From positions 1 through 20,045 of the IMG/VR virus record IMGVR_UViG_3300035162_001786: DNA of 20,045 nucleotides; one strand, given 5' to 3'. The stretch is from a virus. A program made the position numbers and the translations under genes. This document shows, one piece after another, positions 1-7,113 of the stretch (its first letter is position 1; each line of letters opens with the position of its first letter). The notes beneath the pieces are model-generated. The model did no database searches and had not been told where the DNA came from. It was given only the letters and a program-made list of their open reading frames with translations.

Positions 1-536
1 TCGGCACTTTCAATATATATTTTGCCAATACTACGTGTGCGTCCTGCAGCACTTTCTTGGTTAATACTTTCTGTATGCTTAATTACAATACGTGCTTCGC
101 CTACTTTTTGGTAACTAATTTTACTAGTACCATATAATTTTGATTCGCTCATTGTTTCATCCCCGGAATTAGTTGCTAAAAACTTATAATCTCTTTTATT
201 TAAATTTGACTTTGTTATGTCTCTGGTATCAAAATTTAATAGTCTCTTTTTAGCAAAATACCTTAGCTCCTTTAAAAACCCATACCATTTTTCTTTTGTA
301 AACTTATCTTGACCTTCGATAAAATTATTACTGTACATAACACTTACACTAGTATCATCTACACTTATACTTACCTTACCTAAATTCTGTTCGCCTTCTT
401 TAAAATCAAAATCAAAAAATCTTGCTTCATTGGGAACATTGGTTACATTGCCTTCAGCATTGCCAATCGTAACGCTTGGAAAACGTCCACGTATTTTATT
501 AAATAATTCTTCACTAATTAGGTCTAAGTTTTTCAT
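1..536 (-). CDS. Conserved T4-like phage protein, N-terminal part (cut by window edge)
   Basis: Reading leftward from the ATG at 534-536, the frame stays open for 178 codons to the window edge, so the C terminus is missing. It begins MKNLDLISEELFNKIRGRFP and later carries the stretches SESKLYGTSKISYQ and ARIVIKHTESINQES. I recall these as typical of a conserved hypothetical/structural protein of marine T4-like phages, but I know no function. No signal peptide or membrane segment is visible. It follows the large terminase gene. An ATAAATA late-promoter element lies at 542-548 with exactly five bases between it and the ATG, and there is no Shine-Dalgarno sequence, so the mRNA may be leaderless. 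The reality of the gene is well supported; the function is unknown. Confidence 0.8.
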   Translation of the reverse strand, partial: MKNLDLISEELFNKIRGRFPSVTIGNAEGNVTNVPNEARFFDFDFKEGEQNLGKVSISVDDTSVSVMYSNNFIEGQDKFTKEKWYGFLKELRYFAKKRLLNFDTRDITKSNLNKRDYKFLATNSGDETMSESKLYGTSKISYQKVGEARIVIKHTESINQESAAGRTRSIGKIYIESA

Positions 537-541
537 ACTAG

Positions 542-548
542 TATTTAT
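542..548 (-). promoter_or_regulatory. Late promoter -10 element (GATAAATA type)
   Basis: On the minus strand this reads TTGATAAATACTAGTATG. ATAAATA is the core of the T4 late -10 element recognised by the gp55-type sigma with the sliding clamp. It overlaps the TGA stop of gp17 and lies five bases before the ATG of the next gene. With T4 spacing the predicted +1 is the A of that ATG. Confidence 0.6.
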
Positions 549-2128
549 CAATAGTTCGTCGATATGAAGATGGGCATGGGCGGTTCATAGTCTAATTCAT
601 TTTCCATACTTTTAAATGTATTATAGACTCTAGGATCCCAGTCTTTAAGTACTGCCATTATTCGTAAAGCTAATAGTGTAGCACTTACTAAATCATCACC
701 CATTCCCGACTTTGCTTGGAAACTCGATCCTGTTGCTACAAACCCTTTAAGCTCACTAATTAGCGGTTTACTTTTAAGCAACATTTTATCATTTTCGATC
801 ATAGTTTTAAGTCTACTACACGCAGAAATCTTAGTACCGTGTGTAGTGTTAAATCCTTTCCGGAACTTCCTTACATGTCCTTTGCGCATCGGTTCACTTA
901 CAAACAGCCCCGGAATGTTTTCTTCACCAAAGTCATTAATAACAAGTAAACATGCTTCACCTATACCATTGTTTTCAACACTCCAATATATATTGTTAGC
1001 ATTTTGAGTTTCTTGTTGTAGATATGTACATATATCAGCAAGTACTCTTATTTGTCCTGGTATAGCCGTTGTGTTATGTTGCCACTCTGCTACTTGCTCG
1101 TAGCTAGGTAATTCAAATACTTGTATAGCTGCATTGTCGCCGCCTGTGCCCATACTAGGATCAAGTGCTACTGCATAGGTGTACTGACTAGTTGGTTTTT
1201 TATACCAACGTGTTTGTCCCATGTTAAGTATTGGGGCCACTCCTTCCATAATAGCAAGTTTAATACTATTAATAAGTGTTTCGTCAAATACAAGGAATTC
1301 ACATCCGTACTCACGACGGAATTTTTCTTCGCCTATCCGACCAACTTCTGTTACTTTCCATTCTTCGTCACGATCAGGATGCTCGTCCCATTGTGATATA
1401 AAGCTATGGAAGCCATTTACACCTAACTCTTGTTCATTGCCGTGTTCATCAAACTTATTTTCTGCTTGTTTCCAAATAGTAGCAAATGTATCTTCGTCAC
1501 TGTTCGGAGTGCTTGTAATAATAGCACGACCACCTGTTGCTAGTGTAGGTGATATTGAAGTCCAAAACTCTTCAGCAATATTAGGTTGTACAAACGCAAA
1601 CTCGTCACAGTATAGTAACGAGATACTCATACCACGTCCCGTGTTGCCTGTTGTTGTTTGTGCAACAATACGTGAACCGTTTTCAAACTCAATTGATTGC
1701 TTGTTATAACTTGTAACACCTGCACGTATGTGATCAGGGCAACTTTCGTACACAAAGCGTATGCGTGACATAATCTCTTGGGCACCTGTATATTTGTGTG
1801 CAGCAACTAGAATAGTTTGATCTGGTTTAAACATTGCATACCATGCTAGATAGATACTAGCACATGTAGTTTTGCCTGTTTGTCTAGGCATCATGTTGAT
1901 GTTAAAGCGGTAGCTATGATAACTGTGCATTAATCCTAACTGATATTTGTAAGGATCGTATAATAGCTTTCCTTGTACAGGATGTTGAATATAAGCAAAG
2001 TGTTCTGCAAAGTACAAGTATCCGATGTCAGGATCCATGCATTTCATTAAGTCTTCAACTTGCTCGTTGCTAAATGTTTCTTGTTTATTGGCTTTCTTAA
2101 TTAAGACGCCGTCTAATGATGCTGCCAT
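548..2128 (-). CDS. gp17: Terminase large subunit gp17
   Basis: This is the ATP-driven packaging motor and headful nuclease, 526 aa against about 610 in T4. The N-terminal ATPase shows a Walker A motif RQTGKTT (residues 82-88, Lys86), a Walker B motif LLYCDE (Asp175, Glu176) and a coupling motif TSTPNS (205-210). The C-terminal RNase H-like nuclease has ALDPSMGTGGD (Asp323, Asp331), SVENNG (Glu385) and GDDLVSA (Asp478/Asp479), matching the acidic triad of T4 gp17 (Asp401, Glu458, Asp542). The missing length is mainly N-terminal to the Walker A motif. The gene starts eight bases after the 116-aa gene with only a weak ribosome site, suggesting translational coupling. Its partner gp16 lies about 3.6 kb upstream in the same strand rather than next to it. 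Function is confident. Confidence 0.96.
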   Translation of the reverse strand: MAASLDGVLIKKANKQETFSNEQVEDLMKCMDPDIGYLYFAEHFAYIQHPVQGKLLYDPYKYQLGLMHSYHSYRFNINMMPRQTGKTTCASIYLAWYAMFKPDQTILVAAHKYTGAQEIMSRIRFVYESCPDHIRAGVTSYNKQSIEFENGSRIVAQTTTGNTGRGMSISLLYCDEFAFVQPNIAEEFWTSISPTLATGGRAIITSTPNSDEDTFATIWKQAENKFDEHGNEQELGVNGFHSFISQWDEHPDRDEEWKVTEVGRIGEEKFRREYGCEFLVFDETLINSIKLAIMEGVAPILNMGQTRWYKKPTSQYTYAVALDPSMGTGGDNAAIQVFELPSYEQVAEWQHNTTAIPGQIRVLADICTYLQQETQNANNIYWSVENNGIGEACLLVINDFGEENIPGLFVSEPMRKGHVRKFRKGFNTTHGTKISACSRLKTMIENDKMLLKSKPLISELKGFVATGSSFQAKSGMGDDLVSATLLALRIMAVLKDWDPRVYNTFKSMENELDYEPPMPIFISTNY

Positions 2129-2136
2129 ACTGTTAT

Positions 2137-2487
2137 TTAACCTATAATATCGTCATAGTAACCAGTATCGAACCTTAGGTCAAATAACTTACGTTTATCT
2201 TGTTGTATTAATACCGGAACAGGAGAGGCATTTGAGCCGTTTGTAGGTTCACTCCACAGCCATTCATAATCGCCGTTATCAATTTTTTTGTGTAATTTTT
2301 TTAATCTTCTACGATTAAGTTTGGGACAAATATAAACAATAGCCTGGTTGTTGCCTAGCGGCTCAATCTCTCCAGACCATTGTATAATTTTTATTTCGCC
2401 CTTTTTGTGAGCTGCGCCACTCCAAGGACAAACTGGTTTAATATGTTGGAAATATTCTTCCCAATTAACCTCTTGACTTCTTACCAC
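2137..2487 (-). CDS. Conserved phage protein of unknown function, 116 aa, GTG start
   Basis: The start codon is GTG (2485-2487) and the protein contains no internal Met, so no ATG alternative exists. It overlaps the end of the 912-aa gene by 23 bases and ends just before gp17, indicating one transcription unit with coupled translation. The sequence includes NWEEYFQHIKPVCPWS and a basic run PKLNRRRLKKLHKKI. I recall similar short proteins beginning near NWEEYF next to terminase genes in marine T4-like phages, without an assigned function. It is too unlike gp16 to be the small terminase, and no membrane segment or catalytic motif is visible. The position suggests a packaging or head role, which is only inference. 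Confidence 0.8.
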   Translation of the reverse strand: MVRSQEVNWEEYFQHIKPVCPWSGAAHKKGEIKIIQWSGEIEPLGNNQAIVYICPKLNRRRLKKLHKKIDNGDYEWLWSEPTNGSNASPVPVLIQQDKRKLFDLRFDTGYYDDIIG

Positions 2488-3142
2488 GACTCTTTTTACC
2501 TTTAGAGCCCTCAGTTGTTTTAATGTCTTCGTTGCCGCGTGATGCTTTTAACTTCTTCTTAGTACCACGTGAACTGCCCTCGGCTGAAGCTTTTTCTTGC
2601 AATGCTGCCCATAGTCTTTCTTTGACTGATTCTACAGCCATTGCATTGTCGCCATCTTGTGCTTTAGCATATGCTTTTTTAGGCTTATGAATGCCACCTG
2701 ACTGATACATTGTATCGTCATCTTTATATTCTTCGTCTGGTGAGTTATCCCACCCATCTTCGTCAACATCATCATCCATTGGTGATTTGCCGCCGGATAG
2801 TTTAATAATATCGTCCATGTCATCAATGTCTTTGCTAGGTGGTGCTAGTCTTGGAGCATTATCATCGCCACCGCATGGTGATTCATCTGGCATATCATGG
2901 CCGTGATCCATAGGACCTACTTCCATATCATCATTACCGTCTCTATCTAAGTCTATACCTGCGCCGCCTGGTATCGGCTTAATTGGCATTGGAGTATCCA
3001 TTGGCATGTCAATTGCTCCAACTGGTGCAGCATTAGGCATACCTGCATTTTTAAGTATATTAAGTAGTTCACTTACTTCACTTGCATTGTCGGCACTCAT
3101 TGAAATATTCATTGATGCTGATTCTTTAATTGTTTTTTTCAT
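2465..3142 (-). other. Possible internal in-frame translation start giving a 225-aa C-terminal product
   Basis: Inside the 912-aa frame, Met688 (ATG at 3140-3142) is preceded by AGTAGGACAACT, a Shine-Dalgarno (AGGA) at five-base spacing, as good as that of the full-length start. The following MKKTIKESASMNISM looks like a natural N terminus and opens a compositionally distinct region (Met/Asp/Pro-rich, then a basic tail). This could be a separately translated product or the scar of a gene fusion. Not proven. Confidence 0.35.
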
Positions 3143-5203
3143 AGTTGTCCTACTTTCCGTTTTTTGAATTTCAGGTACAGTTCCCGGAGGTCCGTCTTTT
3201 CCGGTACCGGGTGCTACTTTACTTTTAGGCGTACCGTCTGGATTATGAGTTGCACTATATTGCTTATCCCATCTTCTTTGTCCAATATCACCGCCTAAGA
3301 AATTTTTCTCAGGTCTAGGTGCTACTTTGCCCGAAGCATCTGTTTCTCCAGGTTTAATTGGTGCTGCAGGTTGCTCTACTCCCAGTCTTTTTAAAGAAAC
3401 GTTAAGATTTTCTAAATCACCGCCGCTCATTTCACTTCTTAGGTCTGCGGTTAAGTCTCTTTGATACTCTGATTTATACGCAGCAATAACCTTAGTATAA
3501 CTAGCAGCATCTTTTAATTTAGCTAATATTGTAAACACTGCCTCTTCGTTAGTGCCCATCCCAAAGTCCATACCGCCCTTTGTTGCGTTGTACAGTCCTT
3601 GTGCAACTTCAACATGATTAGTAATTTCATCTATTGTTTTTGGACCGCTTTGTTGTGCTGTTGAAGCGCCGCTTTGTGCTGCTGGGTCTTCTGCGCTAGA
3701 AGCAATTGCTTTTCCTGCTTTAAATACATCGTCATATTGTGCGTATGCTTGTGCAGTTTCTGGATCTTCTAATTTTGCTTTGTGTTTGTTTAACAAGCCT
3801 TTAAGCTCTTCCATTTCCTCTGGACTTAATGCTTCATTTAACTGTTGCAGTGTTTCTAACATCGACCGCATATCAAACATAGATTCTGCAGCTGGTGCTT
3901 TGTGTTTAGCAATTAATTCTTGTATACGTGCAAAGTCTTTTTCTAATGAATCGTCAATACTGCTCTGCGGATCCTTTGAATAATCTAATAATGCTTTTGC
4001 TGTATTTTTACCTGGGTCACCGTCTACTTTAAGGTCAGCTAGTGTTTGTGCTCGTTTAGTTGCCGAAATACTTGCTGGTCCAAAATATCCGTCTGCTTTA
4101 ATTTTCTTTAATTCTTCATTATTATTTGCTACACCAATACGCATTAATACAGTTTGGATAGCGGCTGCACTAGCAGATTTTATTTTACCTCTGTTAGTTG
4201 CCTTGTTTAATCCATTTGCGTTCTTAGATTCAAGTTCTTTAGGCATCTCGTTAGCAATCCATGCGTCAACATCACCTACTGCTTGCTCAATTGCTTCGTC
4301 ACTTGAATAGTCTCCGTTGAAACTATCTCCTGCAGCATCAGCAGTGCCATCAGCAGTGCCATCAGCGGTGCCATCAGCGGTGCCATCAGCTGGTCCGTCA
4401 ATACCTGCGTTTGCGTCTTTGTCGCCTGCTTTCCACATATCATACTTGTTAATAGCATCATTAATTTGATCAACTACTTCGTCGTCGAAGTCCAATTCCA
4501 TGCCTTTTAGTTCAGCATACAAACTTTGTAATTCTTCTAATTCGTCACCTTCAAGTGCTTCTGAAAGTAACTGATCTGCATACGAACGAGGCATATAACT
4601 TTCTGTTTTTGTATCTGCCATTGCTTTTGTAAGCAATTCCATAAATCTTGTATACTTTGTTTTTGCTGATTCAAGTTTTTCATTGCTGCCTGCTTGTGCT
4701 GCTGGTTCTTCAGTGTTACCTTTATTATTAAATGTAGTACCCTCTGGATAGTCAACCTTCTCACCGTCAACAATCTCGCCATCTACACTTGCAGGATTTA
4801 ATGCGCTACGATTGTTTACATCACCTTGCCAAGGTGCAATTACCTTTTTGTTAGTTTCTTGATCACGTTTTTGAAAATAAAACTTGCCATCAGTGTGTAA
4901 CATAAGACTGTTTGTTAGACCTAAATTATTCTTGTGGAAGTGTGTTGCTTTAAATTCAGTAGGTTTTGCATTCTCGTCTTTAGGTGCGGCTTTGTTAAAT
5001 ACGTGCCAACCGGGGTAATTATTAATGGTTTGCTTTAGTTTTTCTGTATCTTTTCCGTGTAAATCAAAAATTTCACCAGTTCTATCTCTAATTTGAATAC
5101 TTGGCAGATCACGGTTAACATTAAAGTTAACTAACTCTCCGTTGCTTTGGATTCTATACGCTTTACGCTCAATTAAATTTATTATTGATCTAATATCATT
5201 CAT
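2465..5203 (-). CDS. Large mosaic virion-associated protein with PG-binding-like and annexin-like domains
   Basis: A 912-aa acidic, multidomain protein with ATG at 5201-5203 preceded by a good ribosome site (GGAAG, five-base spacing). Regions in order: N-terminal MNDIRSIINLIE, resembling a capsid-targeting peptide; a first helical module (about 182-262); a run of ADGT repeats (about 270-289); a peptidoglycan-binding-type domain (about 344-407) with DGYFGP and VDGDPGKNTAKAL; a second copy of the helical module (about 422-497); an annexin-like repeat (about 532-603) with GMGTNEEA and AYKSEYQRDL; an Asp/Pro/Gly-rich linker; an internal Met688 with its own Shine-Dalgarno; and a lysine/serine-rich tail ending KKSRGKKSRG. 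It sits between the 187-aa gene and the packaging genes. It is probably virion-associated or head-internal; the exact role is unknown. No lysozyme or peptidase catalytic motif was seen. Confidence 0.85.
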   Translation of the reverse strand: MNDIRSIINLIERKAYRIQSNGELVNFNVNRDLPSIQIRDRTGEIFDLHGKDTEKLKQTINNYPGWHVFNKAAPKDENAKPTEFKATHFHKNNLGLTNSLMLHTDGKFYFQKRDQETNKKVIAPWQGDVNNRSALNPASVDGEIVDGEKVDYPEGTTFNNKGNTEEPAAQAGSNEKLESAKTKYTRFMELLTKAMADTKTESYMPRSYADQLLSEALEGDELEELQSLYAELKGMELDFDDEVVDQINDAINKYDMWKAGDKDANAGIDGPADGTADGTADGTADGTADAAGDSFNGDYSSDEAIEQAVGDVDAWIANEMPKELESKNANGLNKATNRGKIKSASAAAIQTVLMRIGVANNNEELKKIKADGYFGPASISATKRAQTLADLKVDGDPGKNTAKALLDYSKDPQSSIDDSLEKDFARIQELIAKHKAPAAESMFDMRSMLETLQQLNEALSPEEMEELKGLLNKHKAKLEDPETAQAYAQYDDVFKAGKAIASSAEDPAAQSGASTAQQSGPKTIDEITNHVEVAQGLYNATKGGMDFGMGTNEEAVFTILAKLKDAASYTKVIAAYKSEYQRDLTADLRSEMSGGDLENLNVSLKRLGVEQPAAPIKPGETDASGKVAPRPEKNFLGGDIGQRRWDKQYSATHNPDGTPKSKVAPGTGKDGPPGTVPEIQKTESRTTMKKTIKESASMNISMSADNASEVSELLNILKNAGMPNAAPVGAIDMPMDTPMPIKPIPGGAGIDLDRDGNDDMEVGPMDHGHDMPDESPCGGDDNAPRLAPPSKDIDDMDDIIKLSGGKSPMDDDVDEDGWDNSPDEEYKDDDTMYQSGGIHKPKKAYAKAQDGDNAMAVESVKERLWAALQEKASAEGSSRGTKKKLKASRGNEDIKTTEGSKGKKSRGKKSRG
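4337..4396. repeat. 12-bp tandem repeat encoding ADGT units
   Basis: Four near-perfect copies of ATCAGCAGTGCC (one position varies A/G between the first and last pair, 4337-4384) are followed by a degenerate fifth. On the coding strand they encode Ala-Asp-Gly-Thr repeats, an in-frame flexible acidic linker in the 912-aa protein. The 12-bp period keeps the frame under copy-number change. Confidence 0.85.
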
Positions 5204-5204
5204 G

Positions 5205-5768
5205 TTAACTTCCTACAGGGCTCTTACTATTTTCTTTGTTACTAATGTCTTTGCCGTCTCCTGGCTTAATACCATCAATTGGATCAATTGCACGTTCTTT
5301 TCTAGCAACTTCTAATTCCTTTAGTAGATCCATTGTTCTATTAACACCTACATCAGCTTGTGCGCTTTCGCCGCCCATATCTTCTTTAGTTAATAAAGAT
5401 TCATATGGTGCTTTGTCGTCAGCAACTTCCATTTGTTGTGCTTCTATAGGATCACCTTCGCCTCTAACAATTAAGTTACTAGCGTGTGTTCCAGTCTCCG
5501 TTACTAGATATTGTTCTAACACAAATGCAGTAACAGGATATGTTACTTCTACATCATAGTGTGTTACTTCGCAATTTGCTAGTTGGGGGAAGTCTAACGG
5601 TTTTTCGGTAATTGGTGTTTTCTTACCTGCGCTAATCTTCACAACTTCGAATTTCGTCATTGCTTGATCTAATTTATCAGCAAAGCCCTCCGGCAATTCA
5701 CCAGCAACCCGTAGTTTAAATTTGTATGTCTTTGCAGACTCTGTTAAATATTCTGTAAATGCTTTCAT
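5205..5768 (-). CDS. Conserved phage head-associated protein with capsid-targeting-like N terminus
   Basis: A 187-aa protein; ATG at 5766-5768 follows AGGAAAACACC, a strong ribosome site, and a late promoter at 5790-5796. The first residues, MKAFTEYLTESAK, match the form of T4 internal-protein capsid-targeting peptides (MKTYQEFIAE) that the gp21 prohead protease cuts after a hydrophobic-x-Glu site; the equivalent here would be after Glu10. The rest is a compact alpha/beta domain (to about residue 125) followed by a charged, probably disordered tail ending NSKSPVGS. I recall homologues in many marine T4-like phages without an assigned function. It stops two bases before the 912-aa start, so the two are probably co-translated. 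Packaging into the prohead is inferred from the N terminus only. Confidence 0.8.
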   Translation of the reverse strand: MKAFTEYLTESAKTYKFKLRVAGELPEGFADKLDQAMTKFEVVKISAGKKTPITEKPLDFPQLANCEVTHYDVEVTYPVTAFVLEQYLVTETGTHASNLIVRGEGDPIEAQQMEVADDKAPYESLLTKEDMGGESAQADVGVNRTMDLLKELEVARKERAIDPIDGIKPGDGKDISNKENSKSPVGS

Positions 5769-5788
5769 GGTGTTTTCCTACTATAATG

Positions 5789-6280
5789 TTATTTATCCAT
5801 ACTCTTAAGTTTTTCAAGCAAACTATTACGGTCTGTAACTACATAGCCTTCGCCTTGTACTACATCTCCGTTGAAGGGATTGCTATCTTTATCCATCTTT
5901 TCTTTTTTAAGTTGCAGATCTATCATTTTCAACTTTTTATCTAGTTTAGCAACCTTTGCATCTAAGCTAGTTTTAAGCATATTTCCTGCTACTTCAAATA
6001 CTCTGCCGCTATATCTACTTTCTACATTCATGCCTAAATCCATTAGGTCATCGTATGCTGTCATAGCCTTATCGGCTATTTCATTAAGTTCTTTATCAGC
6101 TGCCTCGCCTAAACCTTTTACACTAGGCAAAGCTGATGCAATTTTATCTAATTCAGATATATCTCTAACAGTTTCATGTTGTTCAACAATAGCTGCTTCG
6201 GCTCTTTCAACATTTTTTGACTCTGCTATTATTTCTTTTGAGTCAGGTAAATTTAAAAGTTCTTCTAATTTTTTTGTCAT
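5789..6280 (-). CDS. gp16: Terminase small subunit gp16
   Basis: A 163-aa, highly charged, helical protein, essentially the same length as T4 gp16 (164 aa). Landmarks remembered from marine T4-like small terminases are MTKKLEELLNLPDSK at the N terminus, a central run about SALPSVKGLGEAADKEL and AYDDLMDLGMNVESR, the helix AKLDKKLKMIDLQLKKEK (about 122-140), and a C-terminal DRNSLLEKLKS. The family forms rings that recognise DNA and regulate the gp17 ATPase. The ATG (6278-6280) follows TGAGAAG at good spacing, with a late promoter at 6304-6310. It is separated from gp17 by three other genes, unlike T4 where 16 and 17 are adjacent. The assignment is by remembered family sequence and length, since gp16 proteins have no catalytic motif. 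Confidence 0.75.
   Translation of the reverse strand: MTKKLEELLNLPDSKEIIAESKNVERAEAAIVEQHETVRDISELDKIASALPSVKGLGEAADKELNEIADKAMTAYDDLMDLGMNVESRYSGRVFEVAGNMLKTSLDAKVAKLDKKLKMIDLQLKKEKMDKDSNPFNGDVVQGEGYVVTDRNSLLEKLKSMDK
5790..5796 (-). promoter_or_regulatory. Late promoter -10 element embedded in the end of gp16
   Basis: Minus-strand GGATAAATAACAT. The element overlaps the last codons and TAA stop of gp16 (Met-Asp-Lys-stop). With T4 spacing +1 is near 5784, giving a 16-base leader that contains AGGA for the 187-aa gene. Confidence 0.55.
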
Positions 6281-6303
6281 TGACTTCTCACATTAACTGC
6301 TAA

Positions 6304-6310
6304 TATTTAT
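6304..6310 (-). promoter_or_regulatory. Late promoter -10 element upstream of gp16
   Basis: Minus-strand ACATAAATATTAGCAG, in the gap between the gp4 stop and gp16. This is the only one of the eight elements with C rather than G before ATAAATA. Predicted +1 near 6298 gives an 18-base leader carrying GAGAAG. Confidence 0.55.
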
Positions 6311-6311
6311 G

Positions 6312-6746
6312 TTATCGAGAACCCTGATGGAAAATATCGGTTTCGTTTACAACTCTAAAAAATATACCTTGTTGTTTACAGTATGCACTTGCCGCAGCCC
6401 ACTTGGCCTGGTTTAAAACATAGCTTGCTTGATTAGCTGCACTTTTTCCTAGTTTATCTCTGTGAGTTTGATTAGCTGGTTTTACTTCTATTAGTTCTAC
6501 ACGAGTTTTACCGTTTTTATCTACATACTGTACAAAAAAATCAGGTACGTAAATTGTATGTTTCCCTGTAAACGGATTCTTATAAGGTATGCGTATTGCT
6601 TCACTTGCCCATTGTGCAACGTTTGGATGATTGTCACAGAATTGCATAAAGGCAAATTCCCAACTACTTCTATAAGTTGGTGTTTTGCGTCCTACATATT
6701 TTTCTGGGTTTTTTAGGTTAAATTTACCTTGTGCAAATCTAGACAT
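6312..6746 (-). CDS. gp4: Head completion protein gp4 (TnsA-like nuclease fold)
   Basis: A 144-aa protein closely resembling T4 gp4 (about 150 aa), which is needed to finish DNA-filled heads before tail joining. The opening SRFAQGKFNLKNPEKYVG and the segment YRSSWEFAFMQFCDNHP are hallmarks. Putative PD-(D/E)xK residues are visible: Glu30 in SSWEF, Pro68-Asp69 in YVPDFF, and Glu87-x-Lys89 in LIEVKP, the order found in TnsA N-terminal-type nucleases. Whether it cuts DNA is not shown by sequence alone. The start overlaps the region just after the 120-aa stop with a weak ribosome site (GTGG), consistent with coupling to the upstream gene. Confidence 0.9.
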   Translation of the reverse strand: MSRFAQGKFNLKNPEKYVGRKTPTYRSSWEFAFMQFCDNHPNVAQWASEAIRIPYKNPFTGKHTIYVPDFFVQYVDKNGKTRVELIEVKPANQTHRDKLGKSAANQASYVLNQAKWAAASAYCKQQGIFFRVVNETDIFHQGSR

Positions 6747-6750
6747 AACA

Positions 6751-7113
6751 TTATACCACTATGTTACGTTTTTCAAGTTTGTCCACACTCTCTGGGCGTT
6801 TAAATCCTATGCTCGATGTTGAATCTCTGTTGTAGTTTAATACTTCAGCTACAACTGTACTTAACTGTACTTCGTTTAATCCCTTTAGTGTATCTAATAA
6901 ATCAAACACATTAACGTCGTCTATTTTTGCTTGTTCAAGTAATATAGTCGAAGTGCTTTGTGCTGCAGCTTCGTCAAACCCTCTTTTTGTAAAGAATCCT
7001 ATAACTGCATCAACTTCGTTACTTGGAAAACTAAGTTTTTTTGTAAAATACTTGTCAAAAAACTCTGTTGTTTTACCTTCTGAAGTGGCTGGGCTTTTGG
7101 GTAAACTTGACAT
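6751..7113 (-). CDS. Conserved marine T4-like phage protein, 120 aa
   Basis: The product has landmarks EFFDKYFTKKLSFPSNEVDA, VIGFFTKRGFDEAAAQSTS and LKGLNEVQLSTVVAEVLNYN, which I recall as a family conserved across cyano- and pelagiphages without an assigned function. It is helical, with no membrane segment or catalytic motif. The ATG shares one base with the stop of the preceding 421-aa gene (TAATG) and follows GGATGGAA, so translation is coupled. Its position between a tail-type structural protein and gp4 suggests an assembly or virion role, but that is inference. The gene is secure; the function is unknown. Confidence 0.85.
   Translation of the reverse strand: MSSLPKSPATSEGKTTEFFDKYFTKKLSFPSNEVDAVIGFFTKRGFDEAAAQSTSTILLEQAKIDDVNVFDLLDTLKGLNEVQLSTVVAEVLNYNRDSTSSIGFKRPESVDKLEKRNIVV

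Noticed and set aside
1221-1709. 162-aa plus-strand frame opposite the large terminase, and similar frames opposite gp18 (10533-11058), the 421-aa gene (7258-7626) and the 187-aa gene (5236-5559).
   Set aside because: All lie wholly antisense to well-supported genes, have no promoter or ribosome site of note, and show unnatural composition.
4337-4396. Short repeats considered as a possible CRISPR array.
   Set aside because: The 12-bp units are contiguous, have no spacers, and encode an in-frame linker.
4276-4473. 65-aa minus-strand frame with MAPLMAPLMALLMALLM-type repeats.
   Set aside because: It is an out-of-frame shadow of the ADGT repeat in the 912-aa gene.
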